From contig CM041292.1 in the NCBI GenBank assembly GCA_023052935.1, positions 80,114,169 to 80,178,168 on the forward strand: a stretch of 64,000 nt of DNA, written 5' to 3'. Below the pieces are notes generated by a model that saw nothing but the letters and a program-made list of their open reading frames with translations, did not search any database and was not told the origin of the DNA. The position numbers were made by a program, and so were the translations under genes. Origin of the DNA: Piezodorus guildinii (taxonomy: Eukaryota > Arthropoda > Insecta > Hemiptera > Pentatomidae). Numbering within the stretch: the first letter of the stretch is position 1; the number at the start of each line of letters is the position of its first letter. Below, piece by piece: positions 34,139 through 45,880 of the stretch.

Positions 34139-34335
34139 TGGAGAAAGCTACAGTGGGATTCCTAAATTTTGCCTTTCCAGGTTTAATTAGGATAGGGGTC
34201 TTAAAAGAGTACGTTGCACAGACTCGAAACAACCATTTCCTCCATTTGAAAAATCCTAGGGTCGAAAAGCTAGTTTGAGCCCGCGATTTCGGGCATAGAC
34301 TGCTATCATAATAGGCACAACACCACAGGTGGCCC
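34139..34335 (-). mobile_element. SINE-A, 3'-truncated diverged copy
   Basis: The blocks GTACTCTTTTAAGACCCC and CTGGAAAGGCAAAATTTAGG match SINE-A on the minus strand, ending in a degraded head with GGGCTCAAAC as the B-box remnant. The sequence 3' of CTACAGTGGG is lost. Confidence 0.7.
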
Positions 34336-35030
34336 CATACTTATTTGATAATTATATCATATACTTCTAAATCTATTATTATTTTTTTGAACAGGAATAA
34401 ATGATTAATTATAGCACATAAATTTTAAACGACTTGGACCTCCTATTGAATGTTTCGGTCTGCATATCGGACCCCCAAAAGCCATTCCAATAACTATATT
34501 CATATTTATGAGGAAGCCGGAGAGCGGTTCTGCCCCGAGTACAGCCCTCCAGGGACCCATAGCAGCCCACCCCCACCGGTACGGTCCTCCCCATCCTCAT
34601 TCCACAGCATTCGGATGTTTCAGAACAGGATTCCGAAGCTTATAAGAGGCAATGGATGCAGTGCGTTTTCTATTACATAAGATTTAGAATTTTCCCCCAA
34701 GGCCAGGAGAGGCGCGAGCATGACCGAGGCACCTGATAATGATACACCCAGCTACTCTACTATCTTCCATTCATTTCACTAATTTCTGGATCATGATCAT
34801 TTTTCGAATCCCAAAATTATCATAGGAGTACTTATTTGCTAAATCTCAACTACTTATTGTTTTATTAAATATAATAATGATTTTGAAAATCCAGTACAGT
34901 AATACAATCAAAGGGGTACAGTTTAGTCATCGTACAACTTTTTGTAAAATATTAATAAATAAAAAAGTCGTAATATCATAAGATAATAAAGAATTTTCTC
35001 TAATTATTACTTGATTTACTTAATCTTTTT
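34336..35030. other. unassigned, GC-richer core 34440-34745
   Basis: Overlapping 63- and 76-codon frames on opposite strands cover 34409-34680 in a GC-richer patch (CCCACCCCCACCGGTACGG). I see no domain. It could be an eroded element or a short exon. Confidence 0.4.
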
Positions 35031-35035
35031 TCTTC

Positions 35036-35376
35036 ACTTACCTATATATGAAATATATCGTAAGAGAAAGTATTGCGATTATGAAAATTTTCGAATCCGA
35101 GTTTTTGCCGGAAATAAAGGTCTAACGGCGGGTTGCTTAAAAATGTCCAACCAAGTCCCGCAATAAGGTCGTTTCTGAGTGTATGTTTCGAGCTTGAAAA
35201 CGATAAGTTTTGTAAAACTAAAATTTCATTTTTAGGAAGCCCATATTTCTGAGATATTTTAGCAACTTTTTCGAACCAGAATAACCACTTTATACCGCAC
35301 ATTTTGAATCTTTATACGGTTTTCTCAAAAAAGGTCCTTATTTTGATTAAACTATATAAATGTAAAATATAGTGGG

Positions 35377-35425
<49 letters not shown>

Positions 35426-35625
35426 CATGTATGTTTCATTCTTAGAAATAGTCAGATAAGGCTTTAATACCGAATTTTTAAATTTTCTTTCCCTATTGTA
35501 ACTTTTGTAGATTCGAAAAACTTGACCATATCATCTTAATAACATTGATAAAAAACTGATAAATATACAAGTTAAAGGAATTTGATAACCAAATGAAGAA
35601 TAATAGAGCAATAATTTTTTTAATT
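35036..35625 (+). repeat. family R, copy cut by the Jockey insertion
   Basis: It starts TTCACTTACCTATATATG and follows the family to CAAATGAAGAATAATAGAGC, where poly(T) of the next element begins. An internal (TA)n run at 35379-35421 is a local expansion. Confidence 0.8.
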
Positions 35626-35629
35626 TTTT

Positions 35630-37316
35630 TTTTTTTTTCAACAACAATTTTTATTGAGTAAAATTACAATCTGTCCCAATTCGGACATCAATAGTAGTGC
35701 TGAAAGATATCATACATACTACATTCATACAATATTTACACGGCATAAAATTACATTAAAATATATACACAGTAATGAATCAATACAATAAAGTCAAGAA
35801 TTCACTTATACCTATATACACATACACACACTCATACATACATCACAGTGAGTGGAGAATCTAGCCAGTGCTAGAACTCCAATATATTTACAAAAGGTCG
35901 CGGGGCCACTGCCGTTTCAACCTTCTAGGTGGGTTGTATGGATGAGTGGAGCTTTATAGGGATTGAGCTAGAGGATTAGGATGATGAAATAGGTTCTGGT
36001 GGGATTTGGAAAATTTGGATGGAATTAGCTCTGAAATAAATGGAACATTAAGGTCGTGGTGCAAGGTATAGTTTGAGACATAATAAGGAGCATTTACTAT
36101 TGTACGGAGGACTTTGGATTGAAAGGATTGAATGGGTTTGATGTTAGTACGTTTAGCTGTCCCCCACAGTTCAAGTCTGTAGGTCCAGATGGGCTTCAGT
36201 ATTGTCTTGTAGATTAATAATTTGTTGTCAACTGTAAGTTCAGATTTTCTGTTGAGTAGTCGGTATAACTGTCCGAATCGTCGGTTGAGTTCTTGTCTTT
36301 TAAGTCTTGTATGTGGGTTCCAAGTCAATGTTTTGTCTAACAGTAAGCCAAGATACCTGACTGTATCTGAGAGAGGAATCGGCAATGAGTTGAAATAAAC
36401 TGGCGGACAGGATTTTCGTCTAAGAGTAAAGGTTATGTGTTTACATTTGGCTTCGTTCACCTTTACGCGCCAGTTATTACACCAGTGTTCGATAAGGAAA
36501 AGGTGTCTCTGAAGGTTTAAGGATGCTGTTTCAGGATTGGAACTGGATGATAGGATAGCGGTGTAGTCTGCAAAAGTTGCCAGAAAGGTATCAGGATGTG
36601 TAGGAATATCAGCAGTGTAAAGGATGTAGAGGATGGGGAGCCCGTGGGTGAGTGGCTAGCGCGCTAGTCTCTCATGCTACAGGTTCTGAGTTCGAATCCA
36701 AGTCCCGGCGGGGCTTTTATAAGGATTTAAAAAATTGTGGATTCACTCACAACCTCTCCCCCGGGTATGTGAGACCCGTCAGCCAAAGGGTGGCCACTCA
36801 CAAAATTAGTCGTAGGGAGTGATGACCCTACACTAAAAAAATTGCATCGTGAAACGTGAGTGTAAACTCGCAAAAGCTTACACCGCGAGGCCCAGGGCCT
36901 ACACGGCCTATCGCGCCACTGTAAGAAGAAGAAAGGATGTAGAGGACGGGTCCCAAGACGCTGCCTTGAGGAACACCGGCCTCAACGGGATAAAGGTTAG
37001 ACAATTCTTCACTACAGCGAACTCGGAAGGAACGGTTTGAGAGATAGGATCGGAGAATGAGGTATAGAGACTGGGGTAAATGGGTTTTCAGCTTGAAGAG
37101 TAATTCAGTGTGCCATACCCGGTCAAAAGCTTGCGCAATGTCCAGAAACGCACCAAAACGATACTCTTTGTATTCAAGAGCTAAGGAAATATGGTCTACA
37201 ACTCGGAGCCCCTGTTGAACTGTGGAATGCTGAGGACGGAATCCAAACTGATGGGAAGGAAGATTTTGAGATTCTAATTTGGGTAGGATACGTTTAAGAA
37301 GAAGCCTTTCAAAGTC
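35630..37316 (-). pseudogene. Jockey-type LINE, 5'-truncated second copy
   Basis: The 3' UTR (35640-35900) and ORF2 codons match the intact element at 49580. Present are LLLKRILPKL, HQFGFRPQHSTVQQGLRV, GAFLDIAQAFDRVWH (catalytic Asp), VEAGVPQGSVLGPVLYIL, then after the SINE the FADD neighbourhood on the other side, and MNEAKCKHITFTLRRKSC to the C-terminus near 35940. The reading frame is broken by the SINE at 36634-36931. The element lacks the endonuclease and the upstream half of ORF2. Truncation lies near 37316, where similarity stops inside the F-E-R/K-LLLKRI segment. Confidence 0.9.
36634..36931 (+). mobile_element. SINE-C inserted in the Jockey ORF2
   Basis: A tRNA(Ser/Leu)-like head: GGGGAGCCCGTGGGTGAG, TGGCTAGCGCGCTAG, then GAGTTCGAATCC (B box) and GTCCCGGCGGGGCT. 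A body of about 215 bp follows, ending CGCGCCACTGTAAGAAGAAG. A perfect 15-bp target-site duplication, AAAGGATGTAGAGGA, is at 36619-36633 and 36932-36946. It interrupts the Jockey frame just after QGSVLGPVLYIL. This is the best copy for defining the family, about 298 bp long. Confidence 0.95.
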
Positions 37317-37785
37317 AAAGGACGGTCCCAAATGTGTCTACAAAAGGAGGAGGGGGAGGAGTAACATCCCTTTAAAAAACCCGGGTTCAACTGGCTCCGG
37401 CTGATAGTACCCAGTGAGGGCCGTTGCCTAGGGTTATAGGTGAAAACCAGCCAATGGTCTCTAGGGCGGAAGAGAATCAAAGATTCCAACGACCAAGAGG
37501 GCAGAAGAGCTAGACCCCCGTGGTCTTGTGGGTAGGAGTATGGACTCCAGATACTAAAGGGAGCAAACCCTGATTACAAAAAATAAGCCAAAGACGGAGA
37601 TGCGCGACCGAAAGGTGCAAATATACCTGTGTAGACCAGAAAGCAGCGCATCACGCTATGTCTTCTTCTATAGTTTTATTAAAACTAACGGATTGTTTTA
37701 CAAACTTTAAGGATAGAAAAAAAATAATAAAAAATAAAAATGAAATCAGGAATATATACAGAAATATGAAGGGAATAAAGCAGGA
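37317..37785. other. unassigned, with possible SINE-like head
   Basis: At 37517-37575 a tRNA-like stretch (TGGTCTTGTGGGTAGGAG as A box, weak GAGCAAACCCTG as B box) is followed by about 100 bp ending TCTTCTTCTAT. This might be a further SINE family. The preceding 190 bases are GC-richer and unassigned. Confidence 0.4.
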
Positions 37786-37789
37786 CATC

Positions 37790-38075
37790 ATCCTCTGGAT
37801 AACGCCAGAAAGTCAAGATCTGTAGAAGGTAACCTAATTGGTCTAGGAATTAGACATGATGCTCCAGAAATATTCTTGGATGAGACCTTGGACCACCAAT
37901 ATGCGGAACATGTAACACGCTTCTGACACTAAAACATATTGTAAGTACATGCAAGCTATACTCTGATTCCAGATCAAAACATAATATATCCTCCAATATG
38001 ACCACAAACCAATTTTAAAACAGGAAACCTTTGAGCTTGGCTGTTGAGTGTCCATAAAATATATAACCTGACCTG
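37790..38075 (+). pseudogene. I-type LINE, C-terminal relic plus 3' UTR
   Basis: It encodes GLGIRHDAPEI and, in another frame, CGTCNTLLTLKHIVSTC, matching the relic at 14247-14650. The same 3' end GGCTGTTGAGTGTCC ATAAA follows. Two copies with one 3' end establish it as a repeated family. It is not functional. Confidence 0.65.
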
Positions 38076-38079
38076 GCGG

Positions 38080-38205
38080 CTGAGTGTGATCTCGAGCTAA
38101 TCACCTGATTGCACGGCCGTTGGCCTAGAAATATTACGAATGTTTATATGTATTGAGTCCAAGATCCTTCACAGGTTGTAGTGGTACTGTTTTTTTTTCT
38201 CTTAA
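38080..38205 (+). mobile_element. SINE-B, 3' fragment
   Basis: Plus strand CGGCTGAGTGTGATCTCGAG, ATTGCACGGCCGTTGGCCTA, TATGTATTGAGTCC and GGTTGTAGTGGTA with a T-run end match the last third of SINE-B. The head is lost. Confidence 0.65.
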
Positions 38206-38974
38206 AAGTTCTTTCAAACCCCCTGGTTGGTAGGCTCCAAGTCCTACCAGCCCCTCAGCAATGTCAACATAATGCGTAATGTAGGTTTAATGCTAGGTTC
38301 CAGATAGTGACAAGATCCCCACCACTAAGATAAATAAAACGTCTATTAACATTAACATAAAATAATGGATAAACAGAAATATACTTAAAATGTATTAAAT
38401 TATCGTATAATGAAAAGATTCTAGACAATTTTAGCATTACATGATACTAAACTGAGGATAAGAAAGAAATTGAAATAAAACATTTCCTTCATTACGGTTG
38501 TTTAGGTTAGATACAGCTATTATTTTGATGGAAAAATTTTAAATGAAATATGAAATTATTGGATATTGATTGATTAAAGGGATAATTAATTTAGTAGGCT
38601 GTATAATCAATAGTATGTTATAGTCTCGATGTTCTATGAAGGTTTTTCATATAAATTCAATTTAAATTAAGTTTTTCTGTATTTAATTATTTTTATAAAT
38701 ACTTATAGTAACTTTGGTTCAGAGATATTTAAATAATTTTACTTGAATCGATTCAGAAGCATTCTAAGACTTTTTGAATAGCATATTTTTTTATGGAAAG
38801 AATTGCAAAAATTGAATAAAATATTGTTATTTCTGATGCGATAATTAGCTACTAAATTAAGGTGAAATATATCGCGAGCTCGTTATCATGGTACCAAAGT
38901 AAAATGAATTAATTAATCATAATAACTCCATAGTTGCATTATGTTAAAACATTCTTTGACTACTGAGTATTTTA
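38206..38974. other. AT-rich, no feature recognised
   Basis: No coding frame above 60 codons, no repeat match and no structured RNA signal were seen. Confidence 0.45.
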
Positions 38975-39095
38975 CTAAACGTAGTTGAGATTGTGGCGTC
39001 GCTTGGACACGTGGACCAGTTGCCTGGCCAAGTTATTCGCGGGTGGCCTTGATGACGTCAGACCAAGCGCGGTATCTCTCTGTAGTGACTGTACA
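38975..39095 (+). repeat. CACGTG/TGACGTCA block, copy 1
   Basis: It shares about 110 bp, in opposite orientation, with 54752-54865. The common blocks are ACACGTGGACCAGTTG, CTGG, and GGCCTTGATGACGTCAG. The E-box palindrome CACGTG (39008-39013) and the CRE palindrome TGACGTCA (39053-39060) are kept in both copies. No tRNA-like head, open frame or poly(A) is present, so the element type is unknown. Confidence 0.7.
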
Positions 39096-39884
39096 TCCTC
39101 TTGGAGTATTGTCCAGATTATTTCTACGCACAATGTTTATCGACTCTAAAACTTCCATTCTGCATACTGGATTTTTTGCATCAATGTATGATGAACAAAG
39201 TATGGACAGCGGTTAAAATGATATGGAGATATTAATTGCAGCAGACCGCGAACGAGGTAATAAAAAAGTTATAATTAGATATATATATAAATGAAAAATG
39301 CATTCATATTCAAAGTTCGACATTTTTATCTTGGAGGAATGTATGAGTGAATCACATATTATTTTAATATAAGTGAATAAAGAAGTTGATTTCCAAAAGG
39401 CACTACAGGAAATTTTTTTCGAAATTATTATTTCGACATATTTGTATTCAAATGGTTCAGTTTTATCGAATCCGTTAGGCAATTTCATCTTAAAAAAGAC
39501 ACAAATTCCTAAAAAAACGTATTTGAAAATTTCAATTCTTTTCAAAGGATGCTAAATCAGCATTTGATTTCGTTCTAAAGCATTAAAAAAACATTTTCTT
39601 CAAATACTTACTTTGTAAATAGATGATTTTTTTTTTTTTTTTTTTTCAGTTTTTACCATTACCAAAAGGTACGACATTTCCTATAATACAGCAGACGCAC
39701 CTAAAATCCATAATTCATAAATAATTTGTAGTTTTCTTCATTTTGTGCCTTTAGCACGTCTTCATTTAGCACTTCACCGCTATTATTTTGATCAATGGTT
39801 TTAACCTAATAATATGTTTTTAAATAACTTAGTTGTACCGCTTTGCTCACAATGAGTATTACATTCATATTATATTTTTAAAAA
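39096..39884. other. AT-rich, no feature recognised
   Basis: A frame of 110 codons (39545-39213, minus) and one of 60 codons in the opposite direction overlap in low-complexity DNA and look like chance. A T-run (39629-39648) has no clear element upstream. Confidence 0.45.
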
Positions 39885-40325
39885 GTCATATCTGAAATTT
39901 CGAACTACTCCATATTTTTTTGGTAATATATATAGCGTAACGTTTTTAATTTAAACCAATATAGCTACTAAATGGTTGATCCTAGCGAAAAAAAAATATA
40001 AAACAAAAATATTCTCCACTAAATGTTTGTCCAGAAAACAATCAACAACAGAGTTAGAGCCTGTTAAACTAAAGAAGTATAGGGGGTAAATAAATAAATA
40101 AACAATTAACAAATTTAATTTTTAATTATCCATGTAAATTAAAACAATGATAACTTTTTTCATCTAAGCCAATGTAACTAAGTAGTTGTAAACTGCAGAT
40201 TTTTGCGACAAATGTTACATAACAACACTTTCCATCCCTGCAAAACGAACAGAGCTAGAGCATGTCAAACCTGTTACATTTTTGAGGTGAAAAAACTATA
40301 GACCCCCTCTCTCCCCAAAAAAAAG
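39885..40325. repeat. family E related, two diverged units of about 215 bp
   Basis: AAACCAATATAGCTACTAA (39952) is echoed by AAGCCAATGTAACTAAG (40167). AACAGAGTTAGAGCCTGTTA (40050) is echoed by AACAGAGCTAGAGCATGTCA (40250). The stretch after 40270 (GTTACATTTTTGAGG...TATAGACCC) recurs at 55195-55235, which links this array to family E. Confidence 0.6.
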
Positions 40326-40714
40326 ACCAATCCATGTCAAAATAAATAAACATATTGGAAATCGAGGTAATATCTGGCGTTTATATTGAATCCAGTGCAC
40401 TTTTTCTCTTGTAACATCAATATACCGAAATCTGATTTTAGGCGAAGGGTGAGTCAGAACCGTGCATTTGCGGGAGGATAAAATTGTTTTCGTGGCTCGT
40501 TGGCTTTTATGGGGAGTGAGGGAGAGGGATCCCTTTTTGGCGAGATTTGTGTTTGCCTGTCTGGGGTCAACTTCCATTAATTCATTAATAAAACGATCCC
40601 ATTCATTAGAAATTTATCTGGATGAGTTATATTCCTGTTTCAATTCCAATCCATTAAAAAGCGATTCCAGTCAGCACAAAATGTTGCATATAATGGATTG
40701 TTTTTGTTTTTTTT

Positions 40715-41378
40715 ACTTTCACTTACCTATATATGGAAATAGGTATTGAGATCGTGAAAATTTTCGAATTCCAGTTTTCAAACGGAAATACACGTTTTAG
40801 GGCACCCTGAGTCCAAATAACAAGTCCCGAAAAAAAGTCTGTGTGTGTGTGGTAAGTCTAGCACGAAAACGAAAAGTCGTAAGAAACTGAAATTGCATAT
40901 TTAAGACAACTATACTCCCGAGATGTACAGCAACTTTTTCACCCAAATGTGCTGTCCGAAGTGCTACTTTTACATGCATTTTGCACTAATTTACATTTTC
41001 TTGAAACGCCTCTGGGCTTTAACTTCATGTAGGTGTTTCATTCTGATTAAAATAGTCTGACGGAACTTATATACCGATAGTCTAATTTTTTTCCTCTAAA
41101 GTAGCTTTGATTTGGTAGTTTTCATAAAAATAACCATATCAGCATGTTATATTTGATAAAAAAACAGGTAAATATATATTTTGAACGAATTCAATATCCA
41201 ACTAAAGGATAAAACTGCAAAAATAATTATTTTAATGCAATTTTTGGTTTTATCATAGTAATAGAAATACACATGTATAAAATACCGTTGGAAAGCTAAA
41301 GATTTCAGAACAAATATTATTTATTTGAAAAATCTTTAATACTTTAAACCGCGAAGGTAAGTAAAAGTCGTGTGTTGT
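40715..41378 (+). repeat. family R, internally deleted copy
   Basis: It starts TTACTTTCACTTACCTATATA and ends CGAAGGTAAGTAAAAGTC, GTGTGTTG. The usual CGCACCAG terminal part is altered. Two internal deletions bring it to about 660 bp. Confidence 0.8.
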
Positions 41379-42164
41379 TTACTACTAACAACAAACAAAA
41401 ATTAAATAAAAAATGTCTCAATATATTATCGAAGAGATTCCAAAATATTGGTTTAAATATTTTAATTACATTACAAAACTGTTGTAAATTTTAGTTGGAA
41501 AAAAAAAAACCTTACTTTTAGCAATATAACCAAGATTTAGCAAATAGAGATTTATGGTAATGATACTTTTCAACAAGGAGTCTTCAAAAATAACTGTGAT
41601 AAAATCAAATTTCAATTCGTTTTTAAAATACTGAAATGATATGTTCTGTTATATTTTTTGAAGCTATTTCAAGGAGATTTAATTTAAATATTCTGAAGTA
41701 GGTTAATGGTGTTACTAGGATTTATCCTCAGCAATAATATGCAGTACTCATTACTCGATTTTGTCAAGGAAACTATTAAGTTATGTAATTTTCATCTCGC
41801 CACTGAAAAGGAGGAAGAAAAAGAGGGTTTAGTAATTTTTAACTACAACAATCAACAAATTAAAAATGTCTCTTCTCTTTAGTTTGTAATTATTTAAGTA
41901 AAGTATGATAAACTAAGTGTATAATTAATTGACATATTGATTTAGATTTGTTTATGCTTGGTTATGGCCATCAGAGAAGTATTATCAACTTTGATATATG
42001 CCTTTCTGCAGAAATCAATTGGCCTCCTACACATTCTCGCTGATGGACCATCATTCCGCTTAGTTTCAAAAAGATAATTGATAAAAAAATAAAATTAATG
42101 GGCGATGATTTCTCCTCTGAATATTCTTTCATATTTATTCAAGAAACTAAAGCAAAAACTAGTT
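41379..42164. other. AT-rich, no feature recognised
   Basis: No ORF above 60 codons, no repeat match and no palindrome of note. Confidence 0.45.
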
Positions 42165-42425
42165 TGCGGGATACTTGTTGCTAGGTGGCTAGCATAACAG
42201 CCTCCTATGCCAAAGGTCACGGGTTCAAACCCGCAGGTAGTCCTAGGATTAATTTAATGGGAGTTAAAAATCCTTAGTTATGTCGTCCATCCGAGGGGAC
42301 GTTAAAAGTGGTCCCGAGCCTGTGCGATGTAAGAATTCGTTAAAGATCCCTATCCTAATAAAACCTGGAATAGGCAAAATTCAGGACTCCCACTGTAGCA
42401 TCGTCCGATAAGCCATAGAAAAAAG
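42165..42425 (+). mobile_element. SINE-A, 3'-shortened copy
   Basis: TGGCTAGCATAACAG (A-box region) and ACGGGTTCAAACCC (B box) are followed by the full body to CATCGTCCGATAAGCCATA. The GTTAAATAAA tail is missing. No duplication is visible. Confidence 0.85.
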
Positions 42426-42477
42426 CGTTTTTAGTGCTTTTCAGTGGAGTGGTTTTTTATTCTTATTAGTTATTTAA

Positions 42478-42743
42478 GGTCCATGTATAAAATGGCTCTT
42501 TTGGTTTGCCGATTTTGATGAAATAGGTGCTGTAACATCTCTTTTTGTTTTTGTTCTAGACTTACCTCACACACACAAACACACACCCACACACATAGAC
42601 CTTTTCAAGTGAGTTGGTGATTTGGACTCAGCGGACGCATAAACGTGCATTCCCGGTAAAAACTCGTATTTGAAAGTTTTCCCGATCGCAATACTTTTTC
42701 TTACTATGTATTTTATATGTAGGTAAGTGAAAGTAAAAATATT
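42478..42743 (-). repeat. family R fragment (start of element)
   Basis: A reversed copy of the first 260 bp ends ATGTAGGTAAGTGAAAGTAA at 42717-42736. The GT tract appears as CACACACACAAACACACACC. Confidence 0.8.
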
Positions 42744-43929
42744 CTGGTACTATTTCTGAAGAAGCTATAATTTTATATAATATAATTAATTCCCTTAAAA
42801 AACCAATTAATTTTTTTCCCCCCTTTTTTTTTTTTTTTCAAATAAAACCCATTTTTACATTTTTGTATTGAATGGATATATCTCATTTGGAGTATGAAAT
42901 CTGTTTATCCTGAGAGTGGGTATGTAAAAGTGTTCATCTCATTTGATATTAACTAATATCCCTTTGAAATAGTTGATTATATACCTCCAACATAGGTATC
43001 GCAAAGGTTACCGTTAGGGATACCGTTGGCCAGATCCTGCGTGGGCCAAGCGCCTTCGCTTTGCATCAACATGCCGTTTATTCCCGATAATGACTTCATG
43101 CACCAGTTGCCTTCAATAATAGCTAACTAATCTAGTATGTCAGGGGTGATGTACAGGACTGTCATGTCAGAATTCCATCTCTAAATGGGCCTCTTGTCCG
43201 CTATTCACGGGAAGCGGCTGCCGAGGCCTCTATTTTGATAGATTTTCAAATTTCGAAAAAAATCTGTTTTTTTTTTATATCGAAATATAAAACTGATACA
43301 TTTAATCCATGTATAAAATAAAACATATCAGTTCCTTGAGCTGAACTATTTTATGATATTAGAACTTCGATGAAACTCAGTGTACTCAAGGAACTCAAGT
43401 CACGTAGGAATCTTTTCTGACGCCCTCGGAAAAATCATCTAGAATGGTTTGTAAAGAAAGGTTATTGGGTTATGGAAGTTAAATAAAAGGACATCAATCT
43501 GTTCCGCAACAAGGCACAAATGGAGATCTTTACAAATATTCTTATTTTTGCAAAAATAGGGAGGTTTTTATCGTGAGAATTGAATTCGGAATGTATTCAT
43601 ACAAGTGTTATGTAGAGCATTATTTAATAATACAGTAAGGTAGCATGTTAACGATTAAAGACGACGGATAAGAGTGATATGATGGGATTTGTATTAATAA
43701 TCTATTTTTTGTCACCTCCAGGTACGACTACAGATCTTAGGGTGCATCAGAAAGATCATTTTTCGCAGATAACACACTTTTGTTCAGAGTGCGTTGTGTG
43801 TACAGTAGTGGCAAGGGTTGAGATATTAAAGCTATAAAGTATGGATTAAAGGACAACTACATTGAAAAAACCGGCATTCTCAAACCAAATAAAGCTTTAA
43901 AATTTGTGATAATGCTAGAAAAGAATAAC
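42744..43929. other. unassigned, GC-richer patch 43000-43235
   Basis: The GC-richer patch is unlike the other families here and has no open frame above 60 codons. The rest is A/T-rich. Confidence 0.4.
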
Positions 43930-44965
43930 TATTTTTTTATTATTTATTAATATTTACAACTGTATTAGTTAATACATATAGTAAAATAGCTGTCAGATAA
44001 AATACATGAAGAGAAAATGCCCATTGGCTGCACTCCCCTAGGTAGTCTAAACAAGAAGGTCTCGGGCCATCTTCTTTTCAGACGCCTCGGAAGATTGGAA
44101 TAGGAAGGATGGAAACTAGTGGGTTAGAGTGGGAGTGGAGTTTGTCATGGAAGGATTGATACCTGGTCCGGGTCAAATCAGCAACATATTTGATATTAAG
44201 GTCTTTATGGATGAGTTCATTCGTGACAAAGTAGGGAGCATTGCGGATTTTCCGAAAGATTTTGGATTGTAATGATTGAATTTGGGAAGAATTTGATGGC
44301 TCAACTCCGCAAGTCCAAGTAGGCCTTATGATGGTGATATAGATGAGCCTTTTGTAGATAATTGGAAGGTTGCAGCGTCTGTCCAGTAAGCGTCGAAGCA
44401 AGCGAAAGCGACGGGCGGCTTCTTGTCGTTTCAGTCTTGTGCGCAGATTCCATGTTAGGTGTTTGTCAAGTAGCAGTCCTAGAAGACAATCTGTTCAACC
44501 GGGACAAGCGGAATATTATTAAAGGACACTATAGGGCAGGATGTCATAGGTTGACGACGAAGGGTAAAGGTAATTTGGTGGGATTTGTTGGAATTAATTT
44601 GAATTCTCCTATTCTGACACCATACCTCAAGGTCTATGATGTGGGATTGAAGAGTTTGAGAAGCAATAGAAGGATCGTTATTGACTGATAAAACACCAGT
44701 GTCATCAGCATAGGTAGAAAGGAAGGTGTTGGGATGGGTTGGGATATTAGCTGTGTAGACTGTGTAAACACATGGGTCCTAGGATACTATTTCAGGAACA
44801 CCAGCAGACTGAGTAAAAAAGGAATGAATAGGAACTATTTTGGTTTATTTTGAAGGATCGTTCAGACAGGTAGGACTGGGCAATGAGGTAGTATGTAGGA
44901 GGGAGGAATCTTTGGAGTTCGTAAAGCAGTCCTGGGCGCCAGTCTCGGTCAAAGGCCTGTTTTCG
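43930..44965 (-). pseudogene. Jockey-type LINE (second subfamily), degenerate 3' fragment
   Basis: The minus strand gives LLRRLLDRRCNLPIIYKRLIY, IQSLQSKIFRKIRNAPYFVT and HKDLNIKYVADL in the last 110 codons (44401-44078). Upstream, in shifting frames, are remnants of the segment from AFDRDWRPGLLYEL to the YADD region (44960-44650). The 3' UTR ends in TTTATT/AATAAA-type repeats at 43930. It is the same subfamily as 12240-12782 and 61111-61516. Several stops make it dead. Confidence 0.82.
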
Positions 44966-45744
44966 AGAATTTAAATATTTTTCATAAGTAGGGATTTGTT
45001 ATTCTTAAACTTAATACGGTCCTTAAAAAGTGCGTATCCTTAATTAGGAAAAAATCCTGGCGGTTGGGCGTTTTCTTGGACCAATCAACTCCTTACATAG
45101 CCTCTAACCTAGGAAGAGTACGGATTCTTACAAAGCCCTCTGAACCCAAGTCCCTTCATGGGTCAATGGTAACTACAGGTTTTTTTTGTTTTTTTTTTTT
45201 ACTAAATTATAATTTACTTTATATATTTTTTTTACATGTTATTTCTTGTGTATGTATGGTGTGAAATTTTCCATCCGATATTCTAGAATTGTCTGATAAA
45301 AAAAATCAAAAGTTTGTTTTTGAAAAACGAGTAGAACCATTAACAAATCAATCGAACTTTTCAATACGAATAAATAAAACAAAAAAGAAAAAAAAGTTAA
45401 AATGAACATTTATCCTAACTAACTAGATGGTAATTATTTAAAAAGACATTATGTTGTTATTTTATTTTTTGTGGAATTCGAAAATGTTTACAACCAAATG
45501 TATATTTCTTAATGTTTCTATTATCCCTGAAGATATTCACACAGAATTAAAACTGCTTATGGCAAGGAAATTCGAACGATATTTGAATCAGTACATGATC
45601 TGGCTGATAAAATCTCTTAATTATAACTTTATACAAAGATATGATCGTAATAGCTAGATCCAATTAAGAAAATGTTTATACTTGATAACATAATGTGAAA
45701 ATTTATATAAATAACTTCTATGCTGATACAATATTTTTTTTCCT

Positions 45745-45880
45745 CTTTCAAACAAACAATTTTATCAATATTATTACAATTCATCCTAATTAGGACATTA
45801 ATAATCGTTCCAAATTAAAACATTCACAGAAAATTTACAAAATACATAACTAATGAAGATAGTAAATATTCAAAAGCTCG
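45745..45880 (-). mobile_element. Jockey-type LINE 3' UTR fragment
   Basis: TTTTTTTT, then ATTATTACAATTCATCC, AATTAGGACATTAATAATCG and CATTCACA follow the order of the 3' UTR at 35640-35745. The coding region is absent. Confidence 0.5.

Noticed and set aside
35036..37316. Family R continuing on the far side of the Jockey copy, which would prove a simple insertion.
   Set aside because: I could not find a convincing continuation after 37316. Only a weak resemblance (AAAACTAACGGATTGTTTTA near 37680) exists, so the interruption is stated as likely, not shown.
39005..39095. A piece of ribosomal RNA or another conserved RNA, suggested by sharp conservation between two loci.
   Set aside because: I recognise no rRNA or snRNA motif in it, and no foldable conserved core beyond the two palindromes.
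39213..39545. A 110-codon minus-strand frame.
   Set aside because: It lies in low-complexity A/T-rich DNA with an overlapping frame on the other strand, no domain, and composition like non-coding flanks.
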